A stretch of DNA of 42,732 bases from Stenotrophomonas maltophilia (GCF_004684085.1 NZ_SRHZ01000084.1:1-42732), one strand, 5' to 3'. Shown: positions 25,075 to 34,769, numbered from the stretch's first letter. Notes: a model not told the origin generated them from the letters alone. Numbers and translations are program-made.

Positions 25075-25150
25075 GTAGTGCCGGCCGCTGGCCGGCAGCA
25101 CCTGGACCGTCGATGGATCGATGCAGATGCCGGCCAGCGGCCGGCACTAC
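25075..25150. repeat. Facing SMAG pair between aceK and Roadblock gene
   Basis: A plus-strand hairpin (GTAGTGCCGGCC...) at 25075-25097 faces a nearly identical minus-strand copy at 25128-25150, giving a large inverted repeat with a 30-nt centre. The second copy begins 4 nt after the stop of the Roadblock gene ending at 25155. Confidence 0.88.
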
Positions 25151-25154
25151 CGGC

Positions 25155-25514
25155 TCAGATCGCCAGTTCGGCCTCCACGTCCTGCACCTTGCGCCGGGCC
25201 AGCGCCAGGTTGGACTTGGTACGGTCCAGCACGATGTAGAAGAACAGGCCCTTCTTCTTCGAGACCGGGCGCATGATGTGGTACGCCTTGCCCAGCGAGA
25301 TCAGGATGTCCTCGATGCTGTCGTTGAGGTTGAGCGAGGCAGCGGTCTTCATCTTGGCGCGGATCACTTCGGTATTGCCGGCGGCGGCCACCTCCATGTC
25401 CATGCCGGCACCGGCCTCGCCCAGCAGCATGCCGCTTTCATAGTCGACCAGCGCCACTGCCTGCGCGCCGTCGATGCCCATCAATGCGTTCAACGATTCA
25501 TTCAATCCAGCCAC
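25155..25514 (-). CDS. Roadblock/LC7 domain protein (second copy)
   Basis: A 119-residue protein consisting of one Roadblock/LC7 domain, the fold of MglB-type GTPase-activating partners. The start is GTG (VAGLNESLNALMG) because AAGGGGTG lies 4-11 bp upstream. Visible features are the hydrophobic strand AQAVALVDYESGMLLG, the turn region and IEDILISLGKAYHIM followed by a basic GLFFYIVLDRTKSNLALARR. It is the last gene of a four-gene operon with another Roadblock protein, a small GTPase and an unknown protein. Its likely role is to regulate or localise the GTPase. Confidence 0.82.
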   Translation of the reverse strand: MAGLNESLNALMGIDGAQAVALVDYESGMLLGEAGAGMDMEVAAAGNTEVIRAKMKTAASLNLNDSIEDILISLGKAYHIMRPVSKKKGLFFYIVLDRTKSNLALARRKVQDVEAELAI

Positions 25515-25567
25515 GTCGCACCCCTTGTCGATGTTGGTTCGAGCCCCTCGTTCCCCTGCGGCCGGGC

Positions 25568-25984
25568 TCACGATCCGCCGAGTTCTGCCAGGATCGCCTG
25601 GCCACATTCCCTGCTCTGCCACAGCACCTGGCCGATCACGCTGCGCTGGTCGCAGGCCGCCATCAGCAGCAGTGGTGCGCGGCCTTCGGCCTGGATCGCC
25701 AGCATCAGCACCTTGCCGCCAACCGCCTCCAGCATCAGCGTCTGCAGATCGCCCAGCACCAGTTCGCGTCCCACCGCCGCGGCCAGCGCCAGCATCGCGC
25801 TGGTCATCGCCGCCAAACGTTCACCACGCCCTTGGGCACCGGCACTGACCAGAGCAAAACCATCGACGCTGGCCAGCACCACCGTACGCACCCCTTCGAC
25901 CCGCTGCCGCAGGTCCTGCAGGAGTGGCTGCAGGCGTTCGCGCTGGTCGGCATCAGGCAGTACCGCCACCTGGCCGTCAGCCAT
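25568..25984 (-). CDS. Roadblock/LC7 domain protein (first copy)
   Basis: A 138-residue Roadblock/LC7 protein; family features are VRTVVLASVDGFALVSAG near the N-terminus, the helix AAMTSAMLALAAAVGRELVL and the strand pair TLMLEAVGGKVLMLAI. Its ATG overlaps the end of the GTPase gene by 8 bp (ATGGCTGA), so the two are probably translationally coupled and may form a complex, as MglA and MglB do. It is more divergent from the second Roadblock protein than a recent duplicate would be. Confidence 0.82.
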   Translation of the reverse strand: MADGQVAVLPDADQRERLQPLLQDLRQRVEGVRTVVLASVDGFALVSAGAQGRGERLAAMTSAMLALAAAVGRELVLGDLQTLMLEAVGGKVLMLAIQAEGRAPLLLMAACDQRSVIGQVLWQSRECGQAILAELGGS

Positions 25985-26525
25985 GTGCGGCCACCAACGC
26001 GTGCGCTTCCATTTCGCTCATCAGCACATCCATCAGCAGCAGTCCCTGTTCGCGGTCACGGGCATCCACCGCCAGCAGTGGCAGGGGCTGGTCGTCAAGG
26101 CAGGCGCGTTCGGTCCAGTCATCCAGCGCGGCGGAGGGCGCCTGGTCGAGATGGGTGACCGCTACCACCAACGCCAATGACGATGCGAACGGCTGCAGCA
26201 CCTGCAGGTAGTCCTCCAGTTCGGTGGCCAACCCGGCACGGCGCGCGTCCAGCAGCAGCACCGCGCCACGCGCGCCCTGCAGCAGGATCGGCCACAGGAA
26301 ATCGAAGCGCTGCTGGCCGGGCGTTCCATAGAGACGCAGGCGTTCGCCATTGGGCAGGTCGATGTCTGCGTAGTCCAGCGCGACGGTGGTGGAGGCCTTG
26401 TCCGCCCCCGCGCGGTCACTGTTGGCAACGTCGGTATCGATCACCGCACCGGCCGCGATGCTGCGCACCAGGGTCGATTTGCCACTGCCCATCCCGCCCA
26501 GCACCACCACCTTGTGCTCACGCAT
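25977..26525 (-). CDS. Small GTPase of the CvnD/MglA-like type
   Basis: A 182-residue P-loop GTPase. G1 is GGMGSGKST at residues 10-18. The switch II segment is LYGTPGQQRF, where the canonical DxxGQ Asp is Gly; this GTPGQ form is the one remembered from actinobacterial conservon GTPases (CvnD) and is close to the TVPGQ of MglA. The base-recognition motif is degenerate, THLD in place of NKxD. The start MREHKVVVLGG is preferred over a GTG five codons upstream because GGGAG is 9 bp before it. The ATG overlaps the end of the upstream gene by 8 bp. Chromosomal role is unknown; related systems set cell polarity or modulate signalling. Confidence 0.88.
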   Translation of the reverse strand: MREHKVVVLGGMGSGKSTLVRSIAAGAVIDTDVANSDRAGADKASTTVALDYADIDLPNGERLRLYGTPGQQRFDFLWPILLQGARGAVLLLDARRAGLATELEDYLQVLQPFASSLALVVAVTHLDQAPSAALDDWTERACLDDQPLPLLAVDARDREQGLLLMDVLMSEMEAHALVAAHG

Positions 26526-27489
26526 CGCGCTCGCTCCCACGCAGGTGCCGCCACAAACGGGCCAGCAGGCCGCTATCGCTTCCGTTGCTGCGCATCGACG
26601 TTACCGAAGCGGCAGGCGCGGCCTGCAATTGCGCATAGCCGCACAGGTAAGCGGCATGGATGAAATCCCGCACGGCCGCAGGCGGAAGCTCGAGCAGCAT
26701 CGCGCACTCATCCACCGTGCAGGCCCGCTTGAGCAGCAGCGAACACAGGCGGAAGCCATCATGGTCGTGGCCCAGTACGCGGAAATCGGGCCAGCGCAGC
26801 AGCTTTACCGAAGCGCCGCGCAGGCGCTCATCCAGTGCCTGCCAATGACGGCTGCGTTGCGCCCATTGCCAGAGCAGTGGCCGCAACGGCTGGCGTGGCC
26901 GCTCGCAGGTCAGGGCCTGCAGGCGTGCCGATGTCAGCGCGTCCAGCTGCAGGCGCTCGAAGGCATCGGCCAAGCGCTCCACCAGCGCAGCGGCGGGCTC
27001 CTGCAGCAGCACCGCCTGGTCATGTTCCAGATCCATCAGCAGCAAGGGCTCGCCAGCATCGCTGAGCAACGCCTGCCCCTGCCGCAGCGGCAGGCGCTCG
27101 CGCAGCAGGCGGGTGATGGCGTGCGCACCATCGGCCAGGCGGATCGGTGCAGGGATGGACAGGGGCATTGCCACAACCTCCGGTGCCACTTGCATGCCCC
27201 GCAGCGCGCGGCCGATGGCGCCATCGTCGAGTACGTCCTGATGTCCATCGCCATCACGCAGTTGGCCACCCAGGTCTTCGATCCAGCACTGCAGGCGCGG
27301 GCGTTGCTGGCGCATGCGCTGGGCCGCGTTGCGCAGTGCCGGCGTATCGCGGATGACCAGCAGGTCGCAGTCGTCCAGGTCCTGGCTGCGCCGGATCTGG
27401 CTATCCGGCAGGGCCGATGCCACGCGCAGCCGCTGCAGCAGGGCCTGCTCGCCCTGGATGTCGGTTCCCACTACCAGCACGCGTGCCAT
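26518..27489 (-). CDS. Unrecognised 323-residue protein heading the GTPase operon
   Basis: The N-terminal ~80 residues (MARVLVVGTDIQGEQALLQRL..., quoted here in part: ARVLVVGTDI) look Rossmann-like, as in receiver or GTPase-partner domains; a long middle region rich in Gln/Arg/Leu follows. The C-terminal segment around 240-300 (ACTVDECAMLLELPPAAVRD, FIHAAYLCGYAQL) resembles a winged-helix fold such as the DUF742-type partner CvnC. No enzymatic motif is seen. The start at 27489 has GGGGA 7 bp upstream; a GTG seven codons earlier is possible. It is the first gene of the operon and is translationally linked with the GTPase. Confidence 0.7.
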   Translation of the reverse strand: MARVLVVGTDIQGEQALLQRLRVASALPDSQIRRSQDLDDCDLLVIRDTPALRNAAQRMRQQRPRLQCWIEDLGGQLRDGDGHQDVLDDGAIGRALRGMQVAPEVVAMPLSIPAPIRLADGAHAITRLLRERLPLRQGQALLSDAGEPLLLMDLEHDQAVLLQEPAAALVERLADAFERLQLDALTSARLQALTCERPRQPLRPLLWQWAQRSRHWQALDERLRGASVKLLRWPDFRVLGHDHDGFRLCSLLLKRACTVDECAMLLELPPAAVRDFIHAAYLCGYAQLQAAPAASVTSMRSNGSDSGLLARLWRHLRGSERDA

Positions 27490-27630
27490 CCGTGTTCCCC
27501 GTGCGGCCACCTCCCCGGTGGCCTCTCGTCGCCAAGGCTAGGACATCGCCAGCGGCATCCGTCGTGATCGACTGCTCAGATTGAGGGGGGGTGCAGACCC
27601 GCTCCTATCGGTTCTGCGACGGCCATCGCG

Positions 27631-27646
27631 GGCAAGTTTCATGCCT
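27631..27646 (-). promoter_or_regulatory. Possible sigma-54 promoter of the GTPase operon
   Basis: On the minus strand AGGCATGAAACTTGCC has GG and GC exactly 10 nt apart, plus GGCA-G and TTGC of the -24/-12 consensus. Transcription would start near 27620, about 130 bp before the 323-residue protein gene. Two positions of the consensus core (TGGCAC) deviate, and no activator site was identified. The rest of the 308-bp gap between this operon and icd holds a SMAG hairpin and the icd terminator. Confidence 0.35.
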
Positions 27647-27694
27647 CTTTGACGGCATTCCGACAGCCGGCGGACGTCACGGTTCTGGCCCCCA

Positions 27695-27720
27695 GTAGAT
27701 CCACGCCATGCGTGGATGAA
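27695..27720 (+). repeat. SMAG hairpin
   Basis: GTAGATCCACGC, CAT, GCGTGGAT: a single SMAG of the ATCCACGC subtype between the icd terminator and the GTPase operon promoter region. Confidence 0.85.
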
Positions 27721-27748
27721 GGGCGGCAGCAATCCTGCCCAAAAAAGA

Positions 27749-27770
27749 AACCCGCGCCGAAGCGCGGGTT
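27749..27770 (-). terminator. Intrinsic terminator of icd
   Basis: AACCCGCGC (27762-27770 read on minus) and GCGCGGGTT form a 9-bp stem with a TTCG tetraloop, followed on the minus strand by TTCTTTTTT. It lies 28 bp after the icd stop. Confidence 0.92.
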
Positions 27771-27797
27771 CCAGAGTCACGACCGAACGGCGATGGA

Positions 27798-30020
<2,223 letters not shown>

Positions 30021-30139
30021 GGGGGACTTGGACTCTGTAGCAGTGCTCAGGGGAAGGCCGGCGCCAGCGCCGGGCCACGTGCAACCGTGTCACTTCCCCC
30101 ACCGCCGTCAGGGTAGGCGCGCGGCGGGGAAACCCCTGC

Positions 30140-30168
30140 ATTGTCGCGTTTTCAGCCGCGCGGGGCAA
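30140..30168 (-). promoter_or_regulatory. Candidate sigma-70 promoter of icd
   Basis: On the minus strand TTGCCC (30168-30163), a 17-nt spacer and GACAAT (30145-30140), four of six matches in each box. It would give a leader of about 115 nt before the icd ATG. Confidence 0.45.
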
Positions 30169-30248
30169 AGCCGCGCCATACGCGGCGGTACTGGACCGCT
30201 GTGTTTCGTCGTTGGCTCGCTTCCGGTCTGAAATCTGAGGCTTGATGG

Positions 30249-30779
30249 CTAGTTCGACTTCCCGCTCGTGGAGGCACGCATGACCCACTCCGACAATCGC
30301 TGCCCCCACTCGGCACGCCTCGGACAGGTCAATGTCTGTGCGCGCTTGCTTTGCTGGAAGTTGCAGACGCGGAATCCCCCAACGACGGCGGCCAGGTTGG
30401 CGAGTTCATCAGCCGTCGCTGCAGAGCCTCGAATGTGCAGCGAACCGGCGCCGGACGATCCGGGTCGAACGTAGACGTCGTACCGGGTGGAACGCCCTTC
30501 CGCCCTTGCGTATCCCGACACGGCGTATCCGCGGTCCGTGAAGCGCAAATCCGGCGTGCTTCCTGGCAAAGGCTTTTCGGGGGCATCGCCCTCGTAGATC
30601 AAGGCGACTTCCCTACCATCATGCCTGATGCGGTGCAGACCAAAGTCAACAGGTGCCTCGTAGATCACGGACATGCCTGTCGGCACGCGCACACAGGCGC
30701 CGTATAGGAAGTGGTCGCAGCCGTAGCTCCAGAGATTCGCGGGTCCCATTGCGAGTGTGAGCGCAATCCAGCTGAGCAT
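30249..30779 (-). CDS. Hypothetical protein, possibly exported
   Basis: A 176-residue protein I do not recognise. The start MLSWIALTLAMGP is supported by GGAGG 5 bp upstream and gives a short hydrophobic N-terminus that could be a signal peptide. The rest contains several aromatic and charged stretches (YEAPVDFGLHRIRHDGREVA, in part APVDFGLHRI) and two cysteine pairs, with no known motif. GC content is visibly lower than the neighbours, suggesting recent arrival. It lies between the terminator of the lipoprotein gene and the icd promoter region. Confidence 0.6.
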   Translation of the reverse strand: MLSWIALTLAMGPANLWSYGCDHFLYGACVRVPTGMSVIYEAPVDFGLHRIRHDGREVALIYEGDAPEKPLPGSTPDLRFTDRGYAVSGYARAEGRSTRYDVYVRPGSSGAGSLHIRGSAATADELANLAAVVGGFRVCNFQQSKRAQTLTCPRRAEWGQRLSEWVMRASTSGKSN

Positions 30780-30856
30780 CCTGTCCTCCGACCTCTCCGT
30801 GTTCCGTTCAGCGTACCCCGCTAGCCTCCCTAAAGCGGGCATCGCCCAATAAAAAA

Positions 30857-30878
30857 GACGCAGCCTCGCGGCTGCGTC
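30857..30878 (-). terminator. Intrinsic terminator of the lipoprotein gene
   Basis: GACGCAGCC (30857-30865), TCGC, GGCTGCGTC (30870-30878), followed on the minus strand by TTTTTTATT. It ends the LysM-lipoprotein unit, 36 bp after the stop. Confidence 0.92.
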
Positions 30879-30913
30879 CATCGTGAGCCCTGCCGGGAGA
30901 GAGTCGGCAGGAC

Positions 30914-31423
30914 TTACTTGACCTCGAACTCCTGCGGCGTTCCAGCCGCCTTGCCATCGACGGTGACCTCGGCGCGGTACTTGCCGGCCGGCCAGCCCTT
31001 TGCATTCTTGAACGTGACGTTGGTGGTTTCCGCACCGCTGGTGTTCAGGGTGGCGTTCTGTTCGCCAGCCACCTGGCCGTCCTGGTAGGTCAACTTGGCG
31101 CCAACGTTGACGTTGTTGGCAGCGCCGTCAGTCTTGACCGAGACGATGACGTCGTCCTTCGGCGCGAACAATGCCGCCGTTGCAACCGACTTGTCAGCGG
31201 CTGCGGTCTTGCCGACGGTGACCGCCGAGACGCTGACTGCAGCAGCCTCAGCCATCGGCGGCGGCGCGCCGGTCATCGGTGCCGGTGCCGCCTCGGCCGG
31301 AGCGGTTGCGGCGGGCGCGGCGTTGGTGTCGGTGGACTCTTCCTTCTTCTTGCAACCGACCAGGGCAACGCTGCCCAGCAGGGCTGCAATCAAGGCGGTC
31401 TGAAGCGGGGTGGTCTTGATCAT
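30914..31423 (-). CDS. Putative lipoprotein
   Basis: A 169-residue protein with a signal sequence MIKTTPLQTALIAALLGSVA and lipobox ALVGC, so it should be lipidated at about C24. A low-complexity Ala/Pro/Thr linker (about 30-60) precedes a small beta-rich domain (DVIVSVKTDGAANNVNVGAK, then GWPAGKYRAEVTVDGK). Such folds occur in extracytoplasmic adhesins and chaperone-like lipoproteins, but no family is named. AGGA lies just before the ATG. It is 44 bp downstream of the LysM protein gene and ends in its own terminator. Confidence 0.8.
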   Translation of the reverse strand: MIKTTPLQTALIAALLGSVALVGCKKKEESTDTNAAPAATAPAEAAPAPMTGAPPPMAEAAAVSVSAVTVGKTAAADKSVATAALFAPKDDVIVSVKTDGAANNVNVGAKLTYQDGQVAGEQNATLNTSGAETTNVTFKNAKGWPAGKYRAEVTVDGKAAGTPQEFEVK

Positions 31424-31467
31424 TCGGGGTTCCTCCCAGGGATTGTCGGACGGCGTTTGATCGCCGT

Positions 31468-31761
31468 TTACTTCGGCGGCAGTTTCAGGGTCTGGCCCGG
31501 GAAAATCTTGTCCGGGTCGTCGAGCACATCGCGATTGGCTTCGAAGATCTTCTTCCAGGCATTGGCGTCGCCCAGATGCTGCTTGGCGATCTTCGACAAC
31601 GAGTCACCCTTCTGCACGGTGTAGGTGCCGCCGCTGACGACGTCTGCGGTGCTGTCCACCGAAGCGCTGACGCCAGAGAAGTCTGCCTTCGGCACCTGCT
31701 CGGCGGTACTGTCGACGCTGCCACTGACGCCGGAGAAATCGGCTTTCTTCTCGGTACTCAT
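31468..31761 (-). CDS. Kbp-like LysM protein with a short tandem repeat
   Basis: A 97-residue protein. The C-terminal half is a LysM domain (YTVQKGDSLSKIAKQHLGD, ending KIFPGQTLKLPPK) very close in sequence to that of E. coli Kbp/YgaU. The N-terminal half, where Kbp has a BON domain, is an imperfect tandem repeat: KADFSGVSGSVDSTAEQVP then KADFSGVSASVDSTADVVS. No signal peptide is visible. The start MSTEKKADF has GGGAG 8 bp upstream. It heads a two-gene unit with the downstream lipoprotein. Confidence 0.8.
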   Translation of the reverse strand: MSTEKKADFSGVSGSVDSTAEQVPKADFSGVSASVDSTADVVSGGTYTVQKGDSLSKIAKQHLGDANAWKKIFEANRDVLDDPDKIFPGQTLKLPPK

Positions 31762-31902
31762 CCACAACTCCCGTTTGCATGACTACGTGGTTCGCACGGT
31801 GCCATGGAGGTTGTTAAATGGGGATGGTGCAGATGTGAAGCCGCCCCCCGGGCCGGCTGAACAATCGGGGCGCAAGGCGCCCGTGGGCTTGCCGTTGAAC
31901 CG

Positions 31903-32064
31903 GTAGCGCCGGGCCATGCCCGGCGGCTCTGGATAGGGGCGCTGCGCTCGCCGGGCGTGGCCCGGCGCTACCCGTGACAGAGCGGCCCCACGGTAGTGCC
32001 GGCCGCTGGCCGGCTTGGCCTGCACGCGGGTTCCACGCGGTTGCCGGCCAGCGGCTGGCACTAC
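31903..32064. repeat. Two inverted SMAG dimers
   Basis: Four hairpins: 31903-31925 (plus) with 31949-31971 (minus), both of the GCGCCGGGC subtype, and 31993-32015 (plus) with 32042-32064 (minus), both of the TGCCGGCC subtype. Each couple points its GTAG heads outward. They fill most of the gap between the queF end and the LysM gene. Confidence 0.87.
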
Positions 32065-32066
32065 CC

Positions 32067-32087
32067 GTAACCGCCTGAGGCGGTTAC
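32067..32087 (-). terminator. Hairpin including the queF stop codon
   Basis: GTAACCGCC (32067-32075), TGA, GGCGGTTAC (32079-32087): a perfect 9-bp palindrome that contains the TAA stop of queF. No T run follows; a SMAG begins 3 nt further on. Confidence 0.55.
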
Positions 32088-32902
32088 TGGCGCAGCTCGC
32101 GGTAGGTCGCAACCGGGGCGGCAATGCCGGGGCTGGCACGCCAGGGATTGATGTCCAGGCCACCACGGCGGGTATAGCGGGCCTCCACTTCCAGCCATTG
32201 CGGCTGGCAGCGCGCAGACACCTCGCTGAAGATCCGCTCGACGCACTGCTCGTGGAACTCGGCGTGCTCGCGGTAACTGACCAGATAGCGCAACAGGCCG
32301 GCACGGTCGATCCTCGGGCCGCGGTAACGCAGGCTGACCGTGGCCCAGTCCGGCTGGCCGGTGACCGGGCAGTTGGACTTCAACAGCGCCGAGACCAGGG
32401 TCTCCTCCACCACCTCGCCCGCATCGGCGGCGAGGAAGTCCGCCTGCGGCGGGCCGTAGCAGTCGATCTCCACCTCCAGCCCGTCGATCAATTCGCCCAG
32501 CGGCGCCTCGAGAAGCTGCGGCAGGCCGAACTGCACCTGCACCGGCGCGCCCGCGCAGGCTGACAGATCAGCCACCAGGCGCTCGCGCAGTGCCTCGGCG
32601 CTGTCGATGCGGGTGCTGTTGAGGGAGTTCAGGTACAGCTTGAACGACTTCGATTCGATCAACCGCGGCGAGGTGCACGGCACCTGCACGGTGGCGACGG
32701 CGACCTGCGGCTTGCCGCGCGGGTCGAGCCAGCTCAACTCGAAGGCGTGCCAGCGGTCGTGGCCGACGAACGGCAGCGCAGCGTCATCGAGGCCGATCTC
32801 GGCGCGGGCGCCGATACGTGGGATGGGAAACAGCAGGCCGGGATCGTACTGCGACGGGTAACTGACCTCGCGACCGAGGCTGGAGTCCTGGGGGGTGTTC
32901 AT
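32084..32902 (-). CDS. queF: NADPH-dependent 7-cyano-7-deazaguanine reductase
   Basis: A 272-residue enzyme that reduces preQ0 to preQ1 in queuosine biosynthesis, of the long two-domain (YqcD-like E. coli) class. The NADPH-binding motif ESKSFKLYLNS and the catalytic Cys in SNCPVTGQPDWA are present, as is the conserved HEQCVERI. The start MNTPQDSSLGRE is chosen from length and family; another ATG lies three codons upstream, and neither has a strong ribosome site. The start abuts a 550-bp repeat-rich gap. Confidence 0.95.
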   Translation of the reverse strand: MNTPQDSSLGREVSYPSQYDPGLLFPIPRIGARAEIGLDDAALPFVGHDRWHAFELSWLDPRGKPQVAVATVQVPCTSPRLIESKSFKLYLNSLNSTRIDSAEALRERLVADLSACAGAPVQVQFGLPQLLEAPLGELIDGLEVEIDCYGPPQADFLAADAGEVVEETLVSALLKSNCPVTGQPDWATVSLRYRGPRIDRAGLLRYLVSYREHAEFHEQCVERIFSEVSARCQPQWLEVEARYTRRGGLDINPWRASPGIAAPVATYRELRQ

Positions 32903-33008
32903 GGTGCGCATTGTATCGCGCGGGGGTGGGCCTTCGGCCGGGTCGGCCAACGGCGGAGCCCCTCCGTGGTGGTTGTGTTGGTCGCGGGAAGCCCCGACTC
33001 CCGGATGC

Positions 33009-33112
33009 GGGCCGGGCGGGTGGGGCTGGCGGGGACGCCGTGAATCCGTCCTTGGAGGCTTAGCCGCGCCATCCATGGCGCGGATACCCCGCCATCCCCA
33101 CCCGCCCGGCCC
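33009..33112 (+). repeat. Long palindromic element with 52-nt core, copy A
   Basis: Arms at 33009-33034 and 33087-33112 pair over 26 bp with one mismatch (centre of the arm GCGGGTGGGG). They enclose a core of exactly 52 nt (33035-33086) starting ACGCCGTGAA, with GTCC, GGAGGCT and ATCCATGG blocks; the last is part of an inner hairpin (CCGCGCC/GGCGCGG). It is related to copy B in the opposite orientation. The full gap 32903-33449 also holds an AT-rich stretch (about 33145-33170). Confidence 0.85.
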
Positions 33113-33202
33113 CCGGACACATTTCTGCCGCCGATCCACCACGGGAAAGATCAGAAAAATCAAAATCAAAAGCCGATGCTTCAGACGTTCATGACGTCCG
33201 CC

Positions 33203-33226
33203 GTGTCGACCAAGGTCGACACCTAC
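33203..33226 (-). repeat. Variant SMAG hairpin
   Basis: On the minus strand a GTAG head leads to GTGTCGACC, TTGG, TCGACAC. It lies between the two long palindromes. Confidence 0.7.
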
Positions 33227-33269
33227 CAGAAGCAGAATGTCGTTCCGACAGCCGCAGGAAACTGTCGAA

Positions 33270-33371
33270 GGCGGGGTGGGTCCGGTGGCAGGGGCGTGAG
33301 CCGCATGGATGCGGCGACCGAGCTTACATGGACGTACTTGCAGCGTCCCCTGCCACCGGACCCACCCCGCC
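33270..33371 (-). repeat. Long palindromic element with 52-nt core, copy B
   Basis: Arms at 33270-33294 and 33347-33371 are perfect inverted repeats of 25 bp. The enclosed core (33295-33346) is again 52 nt; read on the minus strand it starts ACGCTGCAAG and keeps the ACGTCC, AAGCT and ATCCATG blocks of copy A (about 33 of 52 positions identical by eye). The arms of the two copies are only loosely alike, although both are G-rich on one strand. Confidence 0.88.
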
Positions 33372-33449
33372 ATCCCTCAGGAAACCAGCTTTTGCCGTTG
33401 ACGTGGCTTTGGCCTCGGCGGGTGCAGGGCGCAGCCCTGCCGGAAACCC

Positions 33450-34769
33450 TCACCCCGCAGGAGTGCCTGCACCGTGCAGGTAATCCAGGCTCACCTGCAG
33501 CAGCGCGCGCAGTCCCACGTCCAGCGCCTTCTCATCCAGCAGGAACTTCGGCGAATGGTTCGCCGGCGCCGTCGCCGGGTCGATGCCCACGCTGGTGGAG
33601 CCGACGAAGAAGAACATGCCCGGCACTTCCTTCGCGTACAGCGAGAAATCCTCCGCACCCATCTGCAACGGCGGCTCGTACACGTTGTCCTTGCCCACCA
33701 CCGCCTGCAGGCTCGGCAGCATCTTCGCGGTCAGTGCCGGGTCGTTCACCGTCGCCGGGTTGCCCTCCGACTCGTAGATATCGGTTACCGCTTTCGCACC
33801 ATGCGCGGCGGCGGTGTGCTCGGCCACATTGCGCAGGTCGGCGAAGATCTGCTGGCGCATGCCTTCGTCGAAGGTGCGGATGGTGCCGACCATTTCCACT
33901 TCATCGGGAATGATGTTGTAGCGGATACCACCGTTGATCGCGCCGAAGGTCAGCACCGCCGGTTGCTTGGACAGGTTGGCGCGACGGCTGACGATGGTCT
34001 GCGCGGTGCCGACCAGATCGGCGGTGGCCACGATCGGATCGACGCCGTTCCAGGGGGCCGAGCCATGCGTCTGGCGACCGATCACCTTGATCCCGAAACG
34101 ATCGGATGCCGCCATCAGCGGACCACCGCGCACGGCGATCTGCCCGGCCTGCACACTGGAGAACACATGCAGGCCGAACACGGCTTCCGGCTTGAAGTCG
34201 GCGAACAGCCCTTCCTTCAGCATCAGCGCGGCACCGCCCTCTTCCGGCGGCGGCGCGCCTTCCTCGGCCGGCTGGAAGATCAGCATCACCTGGCCCGGCA
34301 GGTCCTTCTTCATCGCGACCAGTGCTTCGGCCACGCCGAGCAGGGTGGCGGTATGCGCATCGTGACCACAGGCATGCATCACGCCCACGGTCTGGCCGCG
34401 GTACTGGTCGGTGGCCTTGGAGGCAAACGGCAGGCCGGTCTGCTCGGTCACCGGCAGCGCGTCCATGTCCGCGCGCAGGGCGATCTTCGGGCCGGGCCTG
34501 CCGCCTTCGATGATCGCCACCACACCGTGGTGGGCGATGCCGGTCTTCGGCTTCAGCCCCATCGCGCGCAGGCGCTTGGCGACCTCGGCCGAGGTTCGCA
34601 CCTCGCGGTTGGACAGCTCCGGATGCTGATGGAAGTCACGGCGCCATTCGACCACCTTGGCCTGCAGGCGCTGGGCGGCGGCGGTTACTTCGGGGCGTTG
34701 CCCGTCCTGGGCATGGGCGAGGGCCGGCAAGGCCAGCAGCAGGGCGGACAGCAGCAACGAACGGCGCAT
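33450..34769 (-). CDS. Secreted M20 family amidohydrolase
   Basis: A 439-residue zinc amidohydrolase/carboxypeptidase of the M20 (AbgB/HipO-like) family. The start MRRSLLLSALLLALPALAHA gives a clear Sec signal peptide, and GGAG lies 7 bp upstream. Metal ligands are visible in HQHPELSNRE, MHACGHDAH, FQPAEEG and, near the C-terminus, MGAEDFS. Substrates of such exported enzymes include N-acyl amino acids and dipeptides; the specific one cannot be read from sequence. It is transcribed divergently from the RND operon, with 186 bp between. Confidence 0.92.
   Translation of the reverse strand: MRRSLLLSALLLALPALAHAQDGQRPEVTAAAQRLQAKVVEWRRDFHQHPELSNREVRTSAEVAKRLRAMGLKPKTGIAHHGVVAIIEGGRPGPKIALRADMDALPVTEQTGLPFASKATDQYRGQTVGVMHACGHDAHTATLLGVAEALVAMKKDLPGQVMLIFQPAEEGAPPPEEGGAALMLKEGLFADFKPEAVFGLHVFSSVQAGQIAVRGGPLMAASDRFGIKVIGRQTHGSAPWNGVDPIVATADLVGTAQTIVSRRANLSKQPAVLTFGAINGGIRYNIIPDEVEMVGTIRTFDEGMRQQIFADLRNVAEHTAAAHGAKAVTDIYESEGNPATVNDPALTAKMLPSLQAVVGKDNVYEPPLQMGAEDFSLYAKEVPGMFFFVGSTSVGIDPATAPANHSPKFLLDEKALDVGLRALLQVSLDYLHGAGTPAG

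Noticed and set aside
33270..33371. Long palindrome considered as an integron attC site
   Set aside because: No integrase, no RYYYAAC core-site boundary and no cassette array; the arms are perfect stems without the bulges typical of attC.
32896..33913. Several open frames crossing the repeat island and the M20 gene on both strands
   Set aside because: They read through palindromic repeats or the complementary strand of the amidohydrolase and have no ribosome site or family.
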